Notes: a model not told the origin generated them from the letters alone. 64,000 bases of DNA from Zygosaccharomyces rouxii (GCF_000026365.1 NC_012990.1:248001-312000); one strand, 5' to 3'; numbered from the stretch's first letter, positions 49,230 to 58,005 are shown. A program made the numbers and translations.

Positions 49230-49237
49230 TATAAAAG
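49230..49237 (+). promoter_or_regulatory. plus-strand TATA box with no coding sequence behind it
   Basis: TATAAAAG followed by GAGGAG. The nearest plus-strand start codon of a real gene (PDX3) is 900 bp away, so this TATA box implies a non-coding transcript starting near 49265-49300. Confidence 0.5.
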
Positions 49238-49264
49238 GAGGAGCGAGGTTTGGAAACGCGTTAC

Positions 49265-49890
49265 ACTCTTCCCTCTCTTACCTTCAGAAACACACCAAAC
49301 AAATAAGTCATTGTGTGATTGTGATGAGCCCATCATTACAGTCGTAGGTCTGGTAAGTGGCAGATGCTCATTTTCGAAAGAATGGCATGAGATGCCAACG
49401 GATCGAAGTGAGTCTCGTCTGCCGCTGAGAACCCATACCTCGTACCACAACACCCATACTGCAATCGGGAACTGCCCTCGACCGGTTTGGGCAAGATACA
49501 TAGTGTATCACAACGATGGTAGCCTTGGATTTGAGCTAGGTTTGCAAAATGGATGAAGTACATGCTTCTCAGAACGCCAAAAGGGCCCGAACGAATGTCT
49601 GGCTCATGGATAATCCGTTGGTTACGATCAGTTGTTATAAGATTTTTGCCCATTCCTTAATTTGTTTCCAATACGTAAATGGGCCTCTTTTCAGTGAATT
49701 TTCTCTCCCATCATGAGCAAAATTCATTTACCAGATGGTCTCAAAGGCCATGGACTACATTGGCTTGTTTGATGAACTGAGCTGGCTTATTAGGGTATCC
49801 GTATTGGCTTTTGGGGCAGTCTTCCAAGTACGTTTGCCAAATCTGCCAGCTAGTTATCACTATCACTTTTTGGAAACTGATCACCCCTTC
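49265..49890 (+). ncRNA. candidate telomerase RNA gene (TLC1-like); ends approximate
   Basis: Seen: an 8-bp stem GTGGCAGA (49357-49364) with TCTGCCGC (49418-49425, one G-T pair), then five bases later a C/A-rich segment 49431-49459 that begins and ends with the same 8 bases (ACCCATAC at 49431-49438 and 49452-49459). Its complement is G/T-rich with a single C in the unit and contains a Rap1 core GGTATGGGTGT-type sequence, like known yeast telomere repeats. Further right are a TGAATTTT/AAAATTCA hairpin (about 49694-49725), an 11-bp bulged stem (49775-49786 with 49845-49855), an Sm-like ACTTTTTGGA (49865-49874), and an outer 8-bp helix GATCAGTT/AACTGATC (49626-49633 with 49875-49882) enclosing both hairpins. 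Known: TLC1 neighbours PDX3 in S. cerevisiae. Against: about 600 bases is short for this family, the Sm site is imperfect, and the orientation relative to PDX3 differs from what I recall for TLC1. Alternatives are tandem Rap1 sites or an H/ACA RNA on the other strand. Confidence 0.42.
49431..49459 (+). other. putative telomerase template: 21-base unit with 8-base terminal repeat
   Basis: The unit ACCCATACCTCG + TACCACAAC (49431-49451) is followed by a second ACCCATAC. A template of one unit plus a terminal repeat lets telomerase realign after each copy, as in Kluyveromyces lactis. Read as DNA it also gives two Rap1-core sites 21 bp apart, the alternative explanation. Confidence 0.45.
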
Positions 49891-50140
49891 ATTATCATCT
49901 ATTGATGAGAAGTTGGAATTGAAAAAAGACGTGGTAAAACGCCTTAAATTCGTCGTCATCACCTATCACTTGACCATACTCAAAGTTAACCGTATCGTGA
50001 TGTCTGCTTCCCCATTCTTTTTTTTTCCTTTTCTTTCTTTTCTTTCTTTATCTTTGTTCGTTAACGAGTTCCTTTCCCTGTTCATCACCCCAGAGTTTAA
50101 ACCGTGACTTTTATAAACATCTTGTTGTAATAAAAGAAAG

Positions 50141-50905
50141 ATGAGCATTGGACTTTTAAGGCAATTCGTTTCAAGAATATCTTGCTCGTTACCCAAATAC
50201 CGTCCATTTATTAAAACTATGGCTGACGACATTGAAAGAACTCAAACCCCTATTATCTTTGCGCCTGAAACTTATCAATACGACAAGTCTTCACTTAACG
50301 AATCGCAACTGGTCAAAGATCCAATAGAACAGTTCACTAGATGGTTCGAAGAAGCCAAGAGTGATAAATCAGAAACCCTGCCAGAAGCCATTACCTTTTC
50401 GTCTGCTGAGTTACCAAGTGGTAGAGTCTCATCAAGGGTGTTACTTTTCAAAGAACTAGATCATCGTGGATTCGTTATATACTCTAACTGGGGAACTTCC
50501 AAGAAAGCTCGAGACATCCAATCCAACCCCCATGGTGCGATCAATTTCTTTTGGAAAGATTTACAAAGACAAGTCAGGGTGGAAGGTTTTACAGAACATG
50601 TTAACCGTGAAACTTCGGAAAGATATTTTAAGGTAAGACCCCGTGGATCAAAGATTGGTGCCTGGTCTTCACCACAATCATCTACCATCAAGAGTAGAGA
50701 TGAACTAGATCAATTGACCGCTGCTAACACTAAAAAATTCGAAGGTCAGGAAGAAATTCCATGCCCGGACTACTGGGGTGGAGTGAGAGTGGTTCCCCTC
50801 GAAATTGAATTTTGGCAAGGTAGACCAAGTCGATTACACGACCGTTTCACCTATAGGAGGAAAAGTGAACATGAAGAATGGGAAATCATTAGACTAGCAC
50901 CATGA
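50141..50905 (+). CDS. PDX3: PDX3, pyridoxamine-phosphate oxidase
   Basis: 254 residues from the first ATG, 228 from the second (50219), which equals yeast Pdx3. Conserved segments: ETLPEAITFSSAELPSGRVSSRVLLFKELDHRGFVIYSNW (FMN site), FFWKDLQRQVRVEG, RPRGSKIGAWSSPQS and the C-terminal PLEIEFWQGRPSRLHDRFTYRR. The enzyme makes pyridoxal 5'-phosphate. The 26 residues before the second Met (MSIGLLRQFVSRISCSLPKYRPFIKT) look like a mitochondrial presequence, suggesting alternative forms. Convergent with RAD61, 30 bp apart. Confidence 0.96.
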   Translation: MSIGLLRQFVSRISCSLPKYRPFIKTMADDIERTQTPIIFAPETYQYDKSSLNESQLVKDPIEQFTRWFEEAKSDKSETLPEAITFSSAELPSGRVSSRVLLFKELDHRGFVIYSNWGTSKKARDIQSNPHGAINFFWKDLQRQVRVEGFTEHVNRETSERYFKVRPRGSKIGAWSSPQSSTIKSRDELDQLTAANTKKFEGQEEIPCPDYWGGVRVVPLEIEFWQGRPSRLHDRFTYRRKSEHEEWEIIRLAP

Positions 50906-50935
50906 AATTTAGACATTTAGAGAAATTTAAAGAGT

Positions 50936-52639
50936 TTATAATTTATCTGTGACGTATTTGATCTTATCTGAGATACTTCCATTATAATGCTGGGATTCCT
51001 GGGCAAAAAGCTCTAAATGTGAAATTAAACCTGTTTTCACTTTAGTCGGCAACCTTTTGTTTAACAAAACAGTCATATAGGCAAAATTCAAATAAAACAT
51101 GTTAAGCAAAAACGAGTCGTCGTCATTGGACTCTAATTTATGGAAGAAAGTTTGTGCCTGTAGCCATAATGCATTTTCTAAGTGTGATATTCCACTTTCA
51201 CCACTAATAACGTTCAAACATAGACCAAGATGGAGAATAAGAATATCTGTAGATCCTAATGGCGGCAAATGATCAAGAACAAACTTCATACAGGTATGAA
51301 AAACTTCGCTATTCCTTTCCAAAGTTTCTTCATTAGTGAATAAAATCAATGATTTGATTAGATGGTCATCTTGGCAATTATTCGGTAGCAGATCTATTAA
51401 TTTGTTGGAAACAACTGACAACAGATTAGCATCTTCAGCAGTATTTCCACTAGAGGCTAATTTCTCTACTACAGGGAAAATTCCACGTGGCAAAGCCTCA
51501 CTTGCCACAAGAGTTTGTACGATCCGATTAACCAGCGGAGCACACGAAAGTATTACCCCAGGATATTGAACGCACAGTTCCAACACATACTCCTGACCCG
51601 TTCTATCTTGAGTATTATGCAAAAAATCGTTGTAATTCAATTGTGCAATCTTGTTACCAGATAACCCATTAATAGGTAATCGATTCCGTTTGTAAAGTGC
51701 CTGTATAAATTCATTGAAGAATTTCGGCAGTTCGTTTGGCGGCAGTTGGAATTTAGTCGCAAGAAACCCCTGTATTAACAACAAGACATCATCATGAAAA
51801 TCCATTTGGTGGAAAGTTCTTCTCCACATGTCTCGTGCTTGTCGTTTGTTCACATAGCGGCAAAACTCTTGATCACCGTTCATTGCTAATGCAATATTTA
51901 AAAGATGCGAAACGAACTGAGACCGTGACATTCGTGACGGTGTCCCTTCTAATAACAATTCTAAGTCATCTTGGTACTGTAACATATCCCCCATATTTTT
52001 CAATTCGTTGATGTGATATGTTTGACTATCGTCTCCATCCTTCGTATCACCATCTTCGGTCGGTTTTGGCTCCTCATCTTCTGCTTCCAAACCTTCTTCT
52101 TCATCTTTGCTCATTAGCATAGTTCGAGAACGATCGTAGGTCAATTTCCCAGAAGTGTTCTTCGAGGTACCATCCTCTACTGACTTTTCCAACTCTTTCT
52201 TAAACGTATCTTGTAATAGCGTCTCATCACTACTCTTCAAAGAGGATACAAATGTGTTTAGGTCATTAATTGTCCTGTTTAAGGGGTTTTCGTCTACATT
52301 AGTGTCTTTCTTGTCCTGCGTATCATCTGAGTGATCCTCGTGGTAAATCCTTCTTCTCTTCTTAGGTGCCTGAGCCTTATCCAGGAAGTCAAAAGCCTTC
52401 AAATTGGACACATTCGAACCTACACTTGAAACTAAACTTGAATCCACACTTGGATTCATTTTTGAATCACTTGTCATAGGGCGAATGTCATCTGTAGAGT
52501 TATCAATCACAGTTTCACGTTCGTTACTCTCCAATATGGGTTCTGGTTCGGACTCATAGTCACTTAATTCCACCTCAGATGAATTATTCTGACTGGCATA
52601 AATCCCTAATGATCCACTACGCTTGCCATAGACCTTCAT
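50936..52639 (-). CDS. RAD61: RAD61/WPL1, cohesin release factor
   Basis: 567 residues against 647 in yeast. The N-terminal 190 residues are acidic and disordered; the rest (from about residue 200, YHINELKNMGDMLQYQDDLELLLEGTPSRMSRSQFVSHLLNIALAMNGDQEFCRYVNK) is the helical Wapl domain. Rad61 works with Pds5 to open cohesin rings. Identification from the Wapl-type block and position among HED1 and PSF1 (YDR014W, YDR013W). Confidence 0.92.
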   Translation of the reverse strand: MKVYGKRSGSLGIYASQNNSSEVELSDYESEPEPILESNERETVIDNSTDDIRPMTSDSKMNPSVDSSLVSSVGSNVSNLKAFDFLDKAQAPKKRRRIYHEDHSDDTQDKKDTNVDENPLNRTINDLNTFVSSLKSSDETLLQDTFKKELEKSVEDGTSKNTSGKLTYDRSRTMLMSKDEEEGLEAEDEEPKPTEDGDTKDGDDSQTYHINELKNMGDMLQYQDDLELLLEGTPSRMSRSQFVSHLLNIALAMNGDQEFCRYVNKRQARDMWRRTFHQMDFHDDVLLLIQGFLATKFQLPPNELPKFFNEFIQALYKRNRLPINGLSGNKIAQLNYNDFLHNTQDRTGQEYVLELCVQYPGVILSCAPLVNRIVQTLVASEALPRGIFPVVEKLASSGNTAEDANLLSVVSNKLIDLLPNNCQDDHLIKSLILFTNEETLERNSEVFHTCMKFVLDHLPPLGSTDILILHLGLCLNVISGESGISHLENALWLQAQTFFHKLESNDDDSFLLNMFYLNFAYMTVLLNKRLPTKVKTGLISHLELFAQESQHYNGSISDKIKYVTDKL

Positions 52640-52788
52640 TAGCAGGCCATTACCATCGATCTTATTACGCGACTGTTCAATATGGAACGCGGTAATGTTT
52701 TAAAGAGATGTTCATCTCATCTCAAACTTAGCTTTTAATTTGAAACCGGTCAAAGAAGTGAAAAGTGAGAGTAATAGAGATTTAACTG

Positions 52789-53415
52789 ATGTATGGTGAT
52801 TTAGCTAATAAGCTTGTATTGGAGGCTAAGAGAACAAAACAATTGAATGGTAGAAACAACCAGCGGTACGCACTACCCATGTACCACGAAGAACTTGTAC
52901 AAGGAATATTGAGAGAAGTAACGCAGCTGAAGAGGAACTCAGAGTTTTTAAAAGATCAGCAACAACTGGCTCTCGTTGATGACAAGATTTCTAAATGCCA
53001 GTATTTTGTTACTTTGCTCTGCATGGAGAGAAACAAGAGATGTCTCTTGGCATATCAGAAAGTCAGGTCCGATATCTTAAACTCTTTGGCCTGGGAAAAT
53101 AATGGGTTAGATATAATGAACGGTCTCATAGGAGCAGAACAAGACACCAGTGATTTATCCCATCAAGAACAAGACTATTTGAAAGAGTATACTGATCTTT
53201 TAACGGAATTAAAAAGTGGTGATTTAGCAGATATCGACCTTTCAGGCAGTCTAACACCGCCAAGTGATGTGTTCATCGACGTGAGAGTGCTTAAAGATGC
53301 AGGAGAGATTCAAACGGAGTACGGTGCATTCAACTTGATTAAAGATTCTCAATTTTTCGTTAGACAGTCGGATGTGGAAAGACTGATTCAGCAAGGGTAC
53401 CTACAAAAGATTTAG
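52789..53415 (+). CDS. PSF1: PSF1, GINS complex subunit
   Basis: 208 residues, exactly the yeast length. MYGDLANKLVLEAKRT, the central KCQYFVTLLCMERNKRCLLAYQKVR and the C-terminal SQFFVRQSDVERLIQQGYLQKI are strongly conserved. GINS (Sld5-Psf1-Psf2-Psf3) is part of the CMG replicative helicase. It is divergent from RAD61 here, whereas the two genes are in tandem in S. cerevisiae. Confidence 0.97.
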   Translation: MYGDLANKLVLEAKRTKQLNGRNNQRYALPMYHEELVQGILREVTQLKRNSEFLKDQQQLALVDDKISKCQYFVTLLCMERNKRCLLAYQKVRSDILNSLAWENNGLDIMNGLIGAEQDTSDLSHQEQDYLKEYTDLLTELKSGDLADIDLSGSLTPPSDVFIDVRVLKDAGEIQTEYGAFNLIKDSQFFVRQSDVERLIQQGYLQKI

Positions 53416-53708
53416 ATGCAGATGAAGAAACCGAATACTGGCTACAATTATACTTGCCTCCCAAGCTCTGGCGGCTCACAATGGCTTCTCATCGACTTTA
53501 GCATGTGCGGTGTATGGTTGCGATGATCTTGGACAAAGTTAAAGTTCAGACGAAAAAAAAGTAATCTTGAAAAAGGCCGATGGGCATCGTGAAATTTTTT
53601 ACCCATAAAACAAAATATTGAACACTAAGTCGAGACATTGAAGAAATTTCAAGTAGTTGAATACTCCTATTAGTTGAACTACCAAAGATATTTCACTCTC
53701 CAGCAGTC

Positions 53709-54737
53709 ATGGAATCAGCTACACAGAAGAGCGCCTTGACTCAAAGCGAGCAGCACTATTTCAATTCTTACGATCATTATGGTATTCATGAGGAGATGCT
53801 TCAAGATTCTGTAAGAACCTTATCCTATAGAAATGCCATTGCTCAGAACAAGGATTTATTCAAGGATAAGGTTGTTCTAGATGTCGGTTGCGGGACAGGT
53901 ATTTTATCGATGTTCGCTGCTAAATACGGTGCTAAACATGTTATTGGTGTCGATATGTCGAGTATTATTGAAATGGCTCAACAGCTCGTCGATTTGAATG
54001 GGTATGGTGACAAGATCACTCTTCTACGTGGTAAATTGGAGGATGTTCAATTACCTTTCCCCAAAGTGGATATCATTGTCTCTGAGTGGATGGGATACTT
54101 TTTACTCTATGAATCCATGTTAGATACCGTTCTTTATGCAAGAGATCATTTCTTAGTTGAAGGTGGATTGATTCTCCCAGATAAATGTTCTTTACACATT
54201 GCAGGTTTAGAAGATTTTCAATACAAGGATGAGAAATTGAGCTATTGGCAGGATGTTTATGGATTTGATTTTTCACCATTCATACCACACGTTATGAAGG
54301 AACCAATTGTAGACACGGTGGAAAGTCAAGTTGTCAACACGACAAAGTGTGAGTTAATCGAATTCGACTTAAACACTGTTCAATTGTCGGACCTTTCATT
54401 CACTGCTAAATTTGAAGTACAAGCTAAAAGACGAGATTGGATTAATGGTATAATTACTTGGTTCGACGTTAAGTTCCCTGCACCACCAGGTGAAAAGCCG
54501 GTCACCTTTTCTACTGGTGCACATGCACCATATACGCATTGGAAACAATCTGTTTTCTATACCGCCGATGATTTAGAATGTGAAGAAGGTGACATTTTGA
54601 AGGGTCAAATAATATGCCAACCAAACAAATTCCATAAGAGAGATTTGGACATCAAGCTCACTTACGATTTCCAGGCAAAGGGTGTGGATGGTGACCGTAG
54701 ATGTAAGAAAAACACAAACTACTATATAATGCACTAG
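53709..54737 (+). CDS. HMT1: HMT1, type I protein arginine methyltransferase
   Basis: 342 residues against 348 in yeast. S-adenosylmethionine motif I VVLDVGCGTGIL (residues 55-66), the double-E loop SEWMGYFLLYE (125-135) and the THW loop (YTHWKQSVFY) are intact. Hmt1 is the major nuclear enzyme methylating RGG-rich RNA-binding proteins such as Npl3. It matches YBR034C, next to PDX3 (YBR035C) and RPL4A (YBR031W). Confidence 0.97.
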   Translation: MESATQKSALTQSEQHYFNSYDHYGIHEEMLQDSVRTLSYRNAIAQNKDLFKDKVVLDVGCGTGILSMFAAKYGAKHVIGVDMSSIIEMAQQLVDLNGYGDKITLLRGKLEDVQLPFPKVDIIVSEWMGYFLLYESMLDTVLYARDHFLVEGGLILPDKCSLHIAGLEDFQYKDEKLSYWQDVYGFDFSPFIPHVMKEPIVDTVESQVVNTTKCELIEFDLNTVQLSDLSFTAKFEVQAKRRDWINGIITWFDVKFPAPPGEKPVTFSTGAHAPYTHWKQSVFYTADDLECEEGDILKGQIICQPNKFHKRDLDIKLTYDFQAKGVDGDRRCKKNTNYYIMH

Positions 54738-54872
54738 AACTTTTCTGTTTTCTTTTTTTGAACTTCGTTCTAATGTTCTGTAAATTAAATTAGTATAGTA
54801 AGTACTAAACTAAAAGGAATAATCGATTAGGGCATATAAAAATAAAAAATTCTATATACTAGATTATTCAGT

Positions 54873-55961
54873 TTAGTCGTGCTTCAAAGTTTCGTTGAAA
54901 AGCTGAGATGGCTTAACAGAAGCCTTTGGAGCCTTCTTAGAGCCCAACTTTTCGTTAGCGAAAACCTTAGCGTATGGGTTCAATCTCATCAAGATTTGCT
55001 TGTTTCTCAATGGGTTCTTCTTCAAGACATGAGTACGCTTTTGGTTAGCTTGGCCAGCTGGTCTAACAACAGATTGGATTTCAGAAGAGTTGATGATTCT
55101 GGTAACATCAGTGGTGGAGATGATGTTAGATGGCAAGCTGTAACCAGACTTGGCAGAAGCAACAGCTTCAGAACCCCAGACCTTGTCCAACTTGGAGAAG
55201 GCACCTTCGGTCCAGATAACGAATCTACCCAAGTGAGCACCTGGAGCCAATTGCAACAAGTTCAAAGCAGTAACGTCACAAGTTTCAACACCTGGAACGT
55301 TTCTGAAAGCCTTGACCAAACCGTTGTCTTGGGCGTAGACAACCAATGGACCTCTTCTTTGAGTCCATCTTCTGTTTCTGTATTTACCCTTACCGGCTCT
55401 CAATTTCTTGGATCTGACAACCTTAACCAAGTCGGCACCAGCACCCAAAGACTTCAAAGCAGACACAGCTTCCTTGGTTCTAGTGATAGATTCCAAGTCG
55501 TTGGAAACAACCAAAGGAATTTCTGGGATCTTTTCAACTCTGTGACCTCTAGCCAAGACAAGAGAAGCGACACCAGAAGCAGCAATAGCAGAGGCAGTAG
55601 CGTAACGCTTTTCGTTTTGGTTAACCTTAACGTTCCATCTTCTCCAGGTCTTGGTTGGAGCAAACATACGACCACCACGACACATGTTACCGAAAGCACC
55701 CTGACCGGCGGCGTGGGTACCACCACCTGCAACTCTTGGAATACGGGCAACAGCACGACCAGTACCCCATGATTCAGCAGAGTGTTGCATACCGGCTTGT
55801 GGGGAGACAGAGTAAGCTTGTCTCTTGTTCTTGTTCACAGAGGTGAAAACAGAGTGAACAATGTCAGCACGGATTGGTGCTGCGAAGACAGCTGGCAATG
55901 GGACAGCTGAAGAAGTAGCTTTACCTTCTAGAGATTGAACGGAAACTTGAGGACGAGCCAT
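54873..55961 (-). CDS. RPL4: 60S ribosomal protein L4 (uL4)
   Basis: 362 residues, exactly the yeast length, no intron. [14 protein letters not shown], the tunnel-loop segment [31 protein letters not shown] and the basic C-terminus are conserved. Codon bias is extreme, which also creates a long antisense open frame. Upstream are PAC and RRPE elements; I find no clear Rap1 site, in line with L4 genes being unusual among ribosomal protein promoters. Confidence 0.98.
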   Translation of the reverse strand: MARPQVSVQSLEGKATSSAVPLPAVFAAPIRADIVHSVFTSVNKNKRQAYSVSPQAGMQHSAESWGTGRAVARIPRVAGGGTHAAGQGAFGNMCRGGRMFAPTKTWRRWNVKVNQNEKRYATASAIAASGVASLVLARGHRVEKIPEIPLVVSNDLESITRTKEAVSALKSLGAGADLVKVVRSKKLRAGKGKYRNRRWTQRRGPLVVYAQDNGLVKAFRNVPGVETCDVTALNLLQLAPGAHLGRFVIWTEGAFSKLDKVWGSEAVASAKSGYSLPSNIISTTDVTRIINSSEIQSVVRPAGQANQKRTHVLKKNPLRNKQILMRLNPYAKVFANEKLGSKKAPKASVKPSQLFNETLKHD

Positions 55962-56018
55962 GGTAATCTAATATGTTTGTGCTTTGTGGATTTTTCTACA
56001 AAATTTGAAGAAAGATGT

Positions 56019-56051
56019 GATGAGATGAGTTCAAGAATGAAAAATTTTTCA
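56019..56051 (+). promoter_or_regulatory. PAC and palindromic RRPE upstream of RPL4
   Basis: GATGAGATGAG (56019-56029) and the perfect palindrome TGAAAAATTTTTCA (56038-56051) lie 58-90 bp upstream of RPL4. Confidence 0.55.
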
Positions 56052-56217
56052 AAGCCCTTTTATACTTCAAAAATTTCTGCGTGGTGAAAAAAAAGAAGAT
56101 CGAGGACTTGAAAAAAAGGCAAAATATTTACCGATGAACAATGAAAATAAACAACTTTATATGCAGATTGTGATCAATTAAAGTCCAAAAGGGCGTTTCT
56201 ACAAACCTTTATGTACT

Positions 56218-57774
56218 TCACAAGTTTGAATTCAGATAATGCTCAGCTTTTTCCAGAATTTTACGCTCAGATTCGAGCATGATACGGGCAGCTGCGTTAT
56301 TGATCTGTGGTACTGGTCTTTTTCTCTTATGCACCAGATTCAGTAGAATTTTACGTGCTCCCTTGCTGAGTGGCTTGTCTAGCAAACCAATCTTGTCTCC
56401 CGTAGACTCGACATCTTGCTCTATGGAGCGTAATTTGTTCCAGTCTCTGTCGTTGAATGCTAATAGATTGAGCAGAGCTCTCATGGGGGACGAAGGTTCA
56501 CCATTGCAGTCTATACACATTACGGTTAGCCAGTACGGCTCGTCGTCCTCCTCGTCATTCTCGTCGTCTTCCTCCTCTTCATCGTGGTCTTCTTCTTCTT
56601 CTTCCTTGTCTTCTTCTTCCTGCTCATCCTGCTCTTTGTTTAGCGCACACCACTTGTTGTACAGCGGATAACCCAAATGTTTCCACCATCTAGCCCTTAA
56701 GGCCAGACGCTTGTCTTTTAATAATTTTAAGAGGTCCCTGCCTAAATATGCAACGTCCCAGGGGTTATTTTCAACACAGAACCCGTATCTGGCTAATAGT
56801 AAGGCGTTAGAATAGTCTCCGTAAGAATTGAATATCTCTTGACCTTTAGGAACACTTTGCGTAAGGACGATGTCGACGCAATCATCAGGCTGAACACCCT
56901 CTACTAGCCCCTTCTCCTTAGGATTGGTAACTTCTTCCTCTTCTTGCGATTCCAGCTCCTTGATCAACTGCATGTCTATCAGCCCATCACCGCTTTTTGA
57001 AGGCGGTTTCTTTTCACGTTCTTGCTCCTGCTCTTGTTCCTCTTCAAGTGCCTCTGCCACCAAATGCCTGCACATCCCAGGCTCACCACACTCGCTGCAA
57101 ACATCATAGAGGGAAACGAATCTAACGTCCGGGGTCGATACGTGGTGATTGAACAGATCCGCTATGGGTACCAATCCGCTCTCGTGATAATTATCAATTT
57201 CAAAGACCCTCGAAGAGATGGCATATGCACATGCAACGAATTTCTCTAAATTATCGAGATACTTCCATGGAATTGGAATACCGACTTCTTTATTCCATCT
57301 ATGGGCCAATTCCAAAGCAATTTGGAACCCTTGTTGTATATCAGGTTCAGGGTCCAATCCCTGGTAAAGCGTATCGAGTGTAAACCCCTTCAGCATATCA
57401 CGGTCCGGCCAATAGTTGGGCGGCAGATACAATGATCCAGCTTCTTCAATTTTGACACTCTTCAAGTACGGCCACCAGTGGCTCCTCTCTTGGAATACGG
57501 TCGTCTCATACACAAAGGCAATGGTAAGCGCTAGCATACCATCCAATTCGCTATCCACTAGCAAATTGGAAATGGAACTGTTCGATGCAGAAAAAACAGC
57601 ACTCTTGGGCAACTGCAAAAGGGTCTCACCTTCATTTAAATCACATTGCGCAAATACACCTAACCCACCGACTGGTGAACGTTTCACCAGACATTTTGAG
57701 CCAGGGAAAAAGCCTTTACAGTCCTCTACGAACCCTAAAACACCAGGGAGATCTTCTGAAATGGTAGAAGCCAT
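56218..57774 (-). CDS. RKM3: RKM3, SET-domain ribosomal lysine methyltransferase
   Basis: 518 residues against 552 in yeast. A split SET domain is recognisable: GGLGVFAQCDLNEGETLLQLPKSAVF at the start, YAISSRVFEID...LVPIADLFNHH (the NHxx core) and EIFNSYGDYSNALLLARYGF. An acidic run rich in Glu and Asp (about residues 385-415) and a Glu/Gln run (about 245-255) are inserted. Rkm3 methylates lysines of Rpl42. Position between RPL4 and CDS1 matches YBR030W. A sevenfold GAGAT repeat with a PAC core lies just upstream. Confidence 0.9.
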   Translation of the reverse strand: MASTISEDLPGVLGFVEDCKGFFPGSKCLVKRSPVGGLGVFAQCDLNEGETLLQLPKSAVFSASNSSISNLLVDSELDGMLALTIAFVYETTVFQERSHWWPYLKSVKIEEAGSLYLPPNYWPDRDMLKGFTLDTLYQGLDPEPDIQQGFQIALELAHRWNKEVGIPIPWKYLDNLEKFVACAYAISSRVFEIDNYHESGLVPIADLFNHHVSTPDVRFVSLYDVCSECGEPGMCRHLVAEALEEEQEQEQEREKKPPSKSGDGLIDMQLIKELESQEEEEVTNPKEKGLVEGVQPDDCVDIVLTQSVPKGQEIFNSYGDYSNALLLARYGFCVENNPWDVAYLGRDLLKLLKDKRLALRARWWKHLGYPLYNKWCALNKEQDEQEEEDKEEEEEDHDEEEEDDENDEEDDEPYWLTVMCIDCNGEPSSPMRALLNLLAFNDRDWNKLRSIEQDVESTGDKIGLLDKPLSKGARKILLNLVHKRKRPVPQINNAAARIMLESERKILEKAEHYLNSNL

Positions 57775-57805
57775 CTCCTATGATCCTTTTTTTTCTATTG
57801 TAACC

Positions 57806-57840
57806 ATCTCATCTCATCTCATCTCATCTCATCTCATCTC
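57806..57840 (-). repeat. seven tandem GAGAT units with PAC core upstream of RKM3
   Basis: Seven exact ATCTC units on the plus strand; on the minus strand this reads CGATGAGATGAGATG and onward, which gives repeated GATGAG PAC cores 30-70 bp upstream of RKM3. Confidence 0.8.
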
Positions 57841-57910
57841 ATCGATTTTTTTCATTTTTGAAATTTACCAAATCAATGCCCCATATGATAATTGACACAA
57901 ATGAAAGTAA

Positions 57911-58005
57911 AATACACCTTGATCGAACCGTGGCCAACCCTCAAAGATACTCTTGATACTCTAGAATCCAGATGAATGGACTTTAACCGCTGAACTACGG
58001 TATAT
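57911..58005 (-). other. possible tRNA relic (A box, acceptor stem)
   Basis: The minus strand reads ATATACC (58005-57999) and GGTGTAT (57918-57912), a 7-bp stem with one G-T pair, as an acceptor would. TAGTTCAGCGG matches the A box in 10 of 11 bases, and GGTTCGATCAA in the right place resembles a damaged B box. The T and D arms do not fold, so it is not a functional gene. Confidence 0.3.

Larger units (their letters stand above)
49087..50140. other. HED1-PDX3 non-coding interval with structured elements
   Basis: 1054 bp without a credible coding sequence; the small open frames overlap each other and lack good starts. It holds, left to right, the HED1 promoter, a plus-strand TATA box, a hairpin, a telomere-like template segment, two or three further hairpins, an Sm-like U-run site and a pyrimidine-rich stretch (about 50008-50055) before PDX3. 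Confidence 0.6.

Noticed and set aside
49321..49428. C/D-box snoRNA reading (GTGATGA ... CTGA)
   Set aside because: The boxes are present but no terminal stem pairs the flanks, and the segment is better explained by the hairpin before the template.
49209..49653. three overlapping open frames of 90-115 codons in the HED1-PDX3 gap
   Set aside because: They overlap on both strands with poor starts and no similarity; the interval looks like structured RNA instead.
54879..55772. 297-codon open frame antisense to RPL4
   Set aside because: It arises from the extreme codon bias of RPL4 on the other strand and has no independent similarity.
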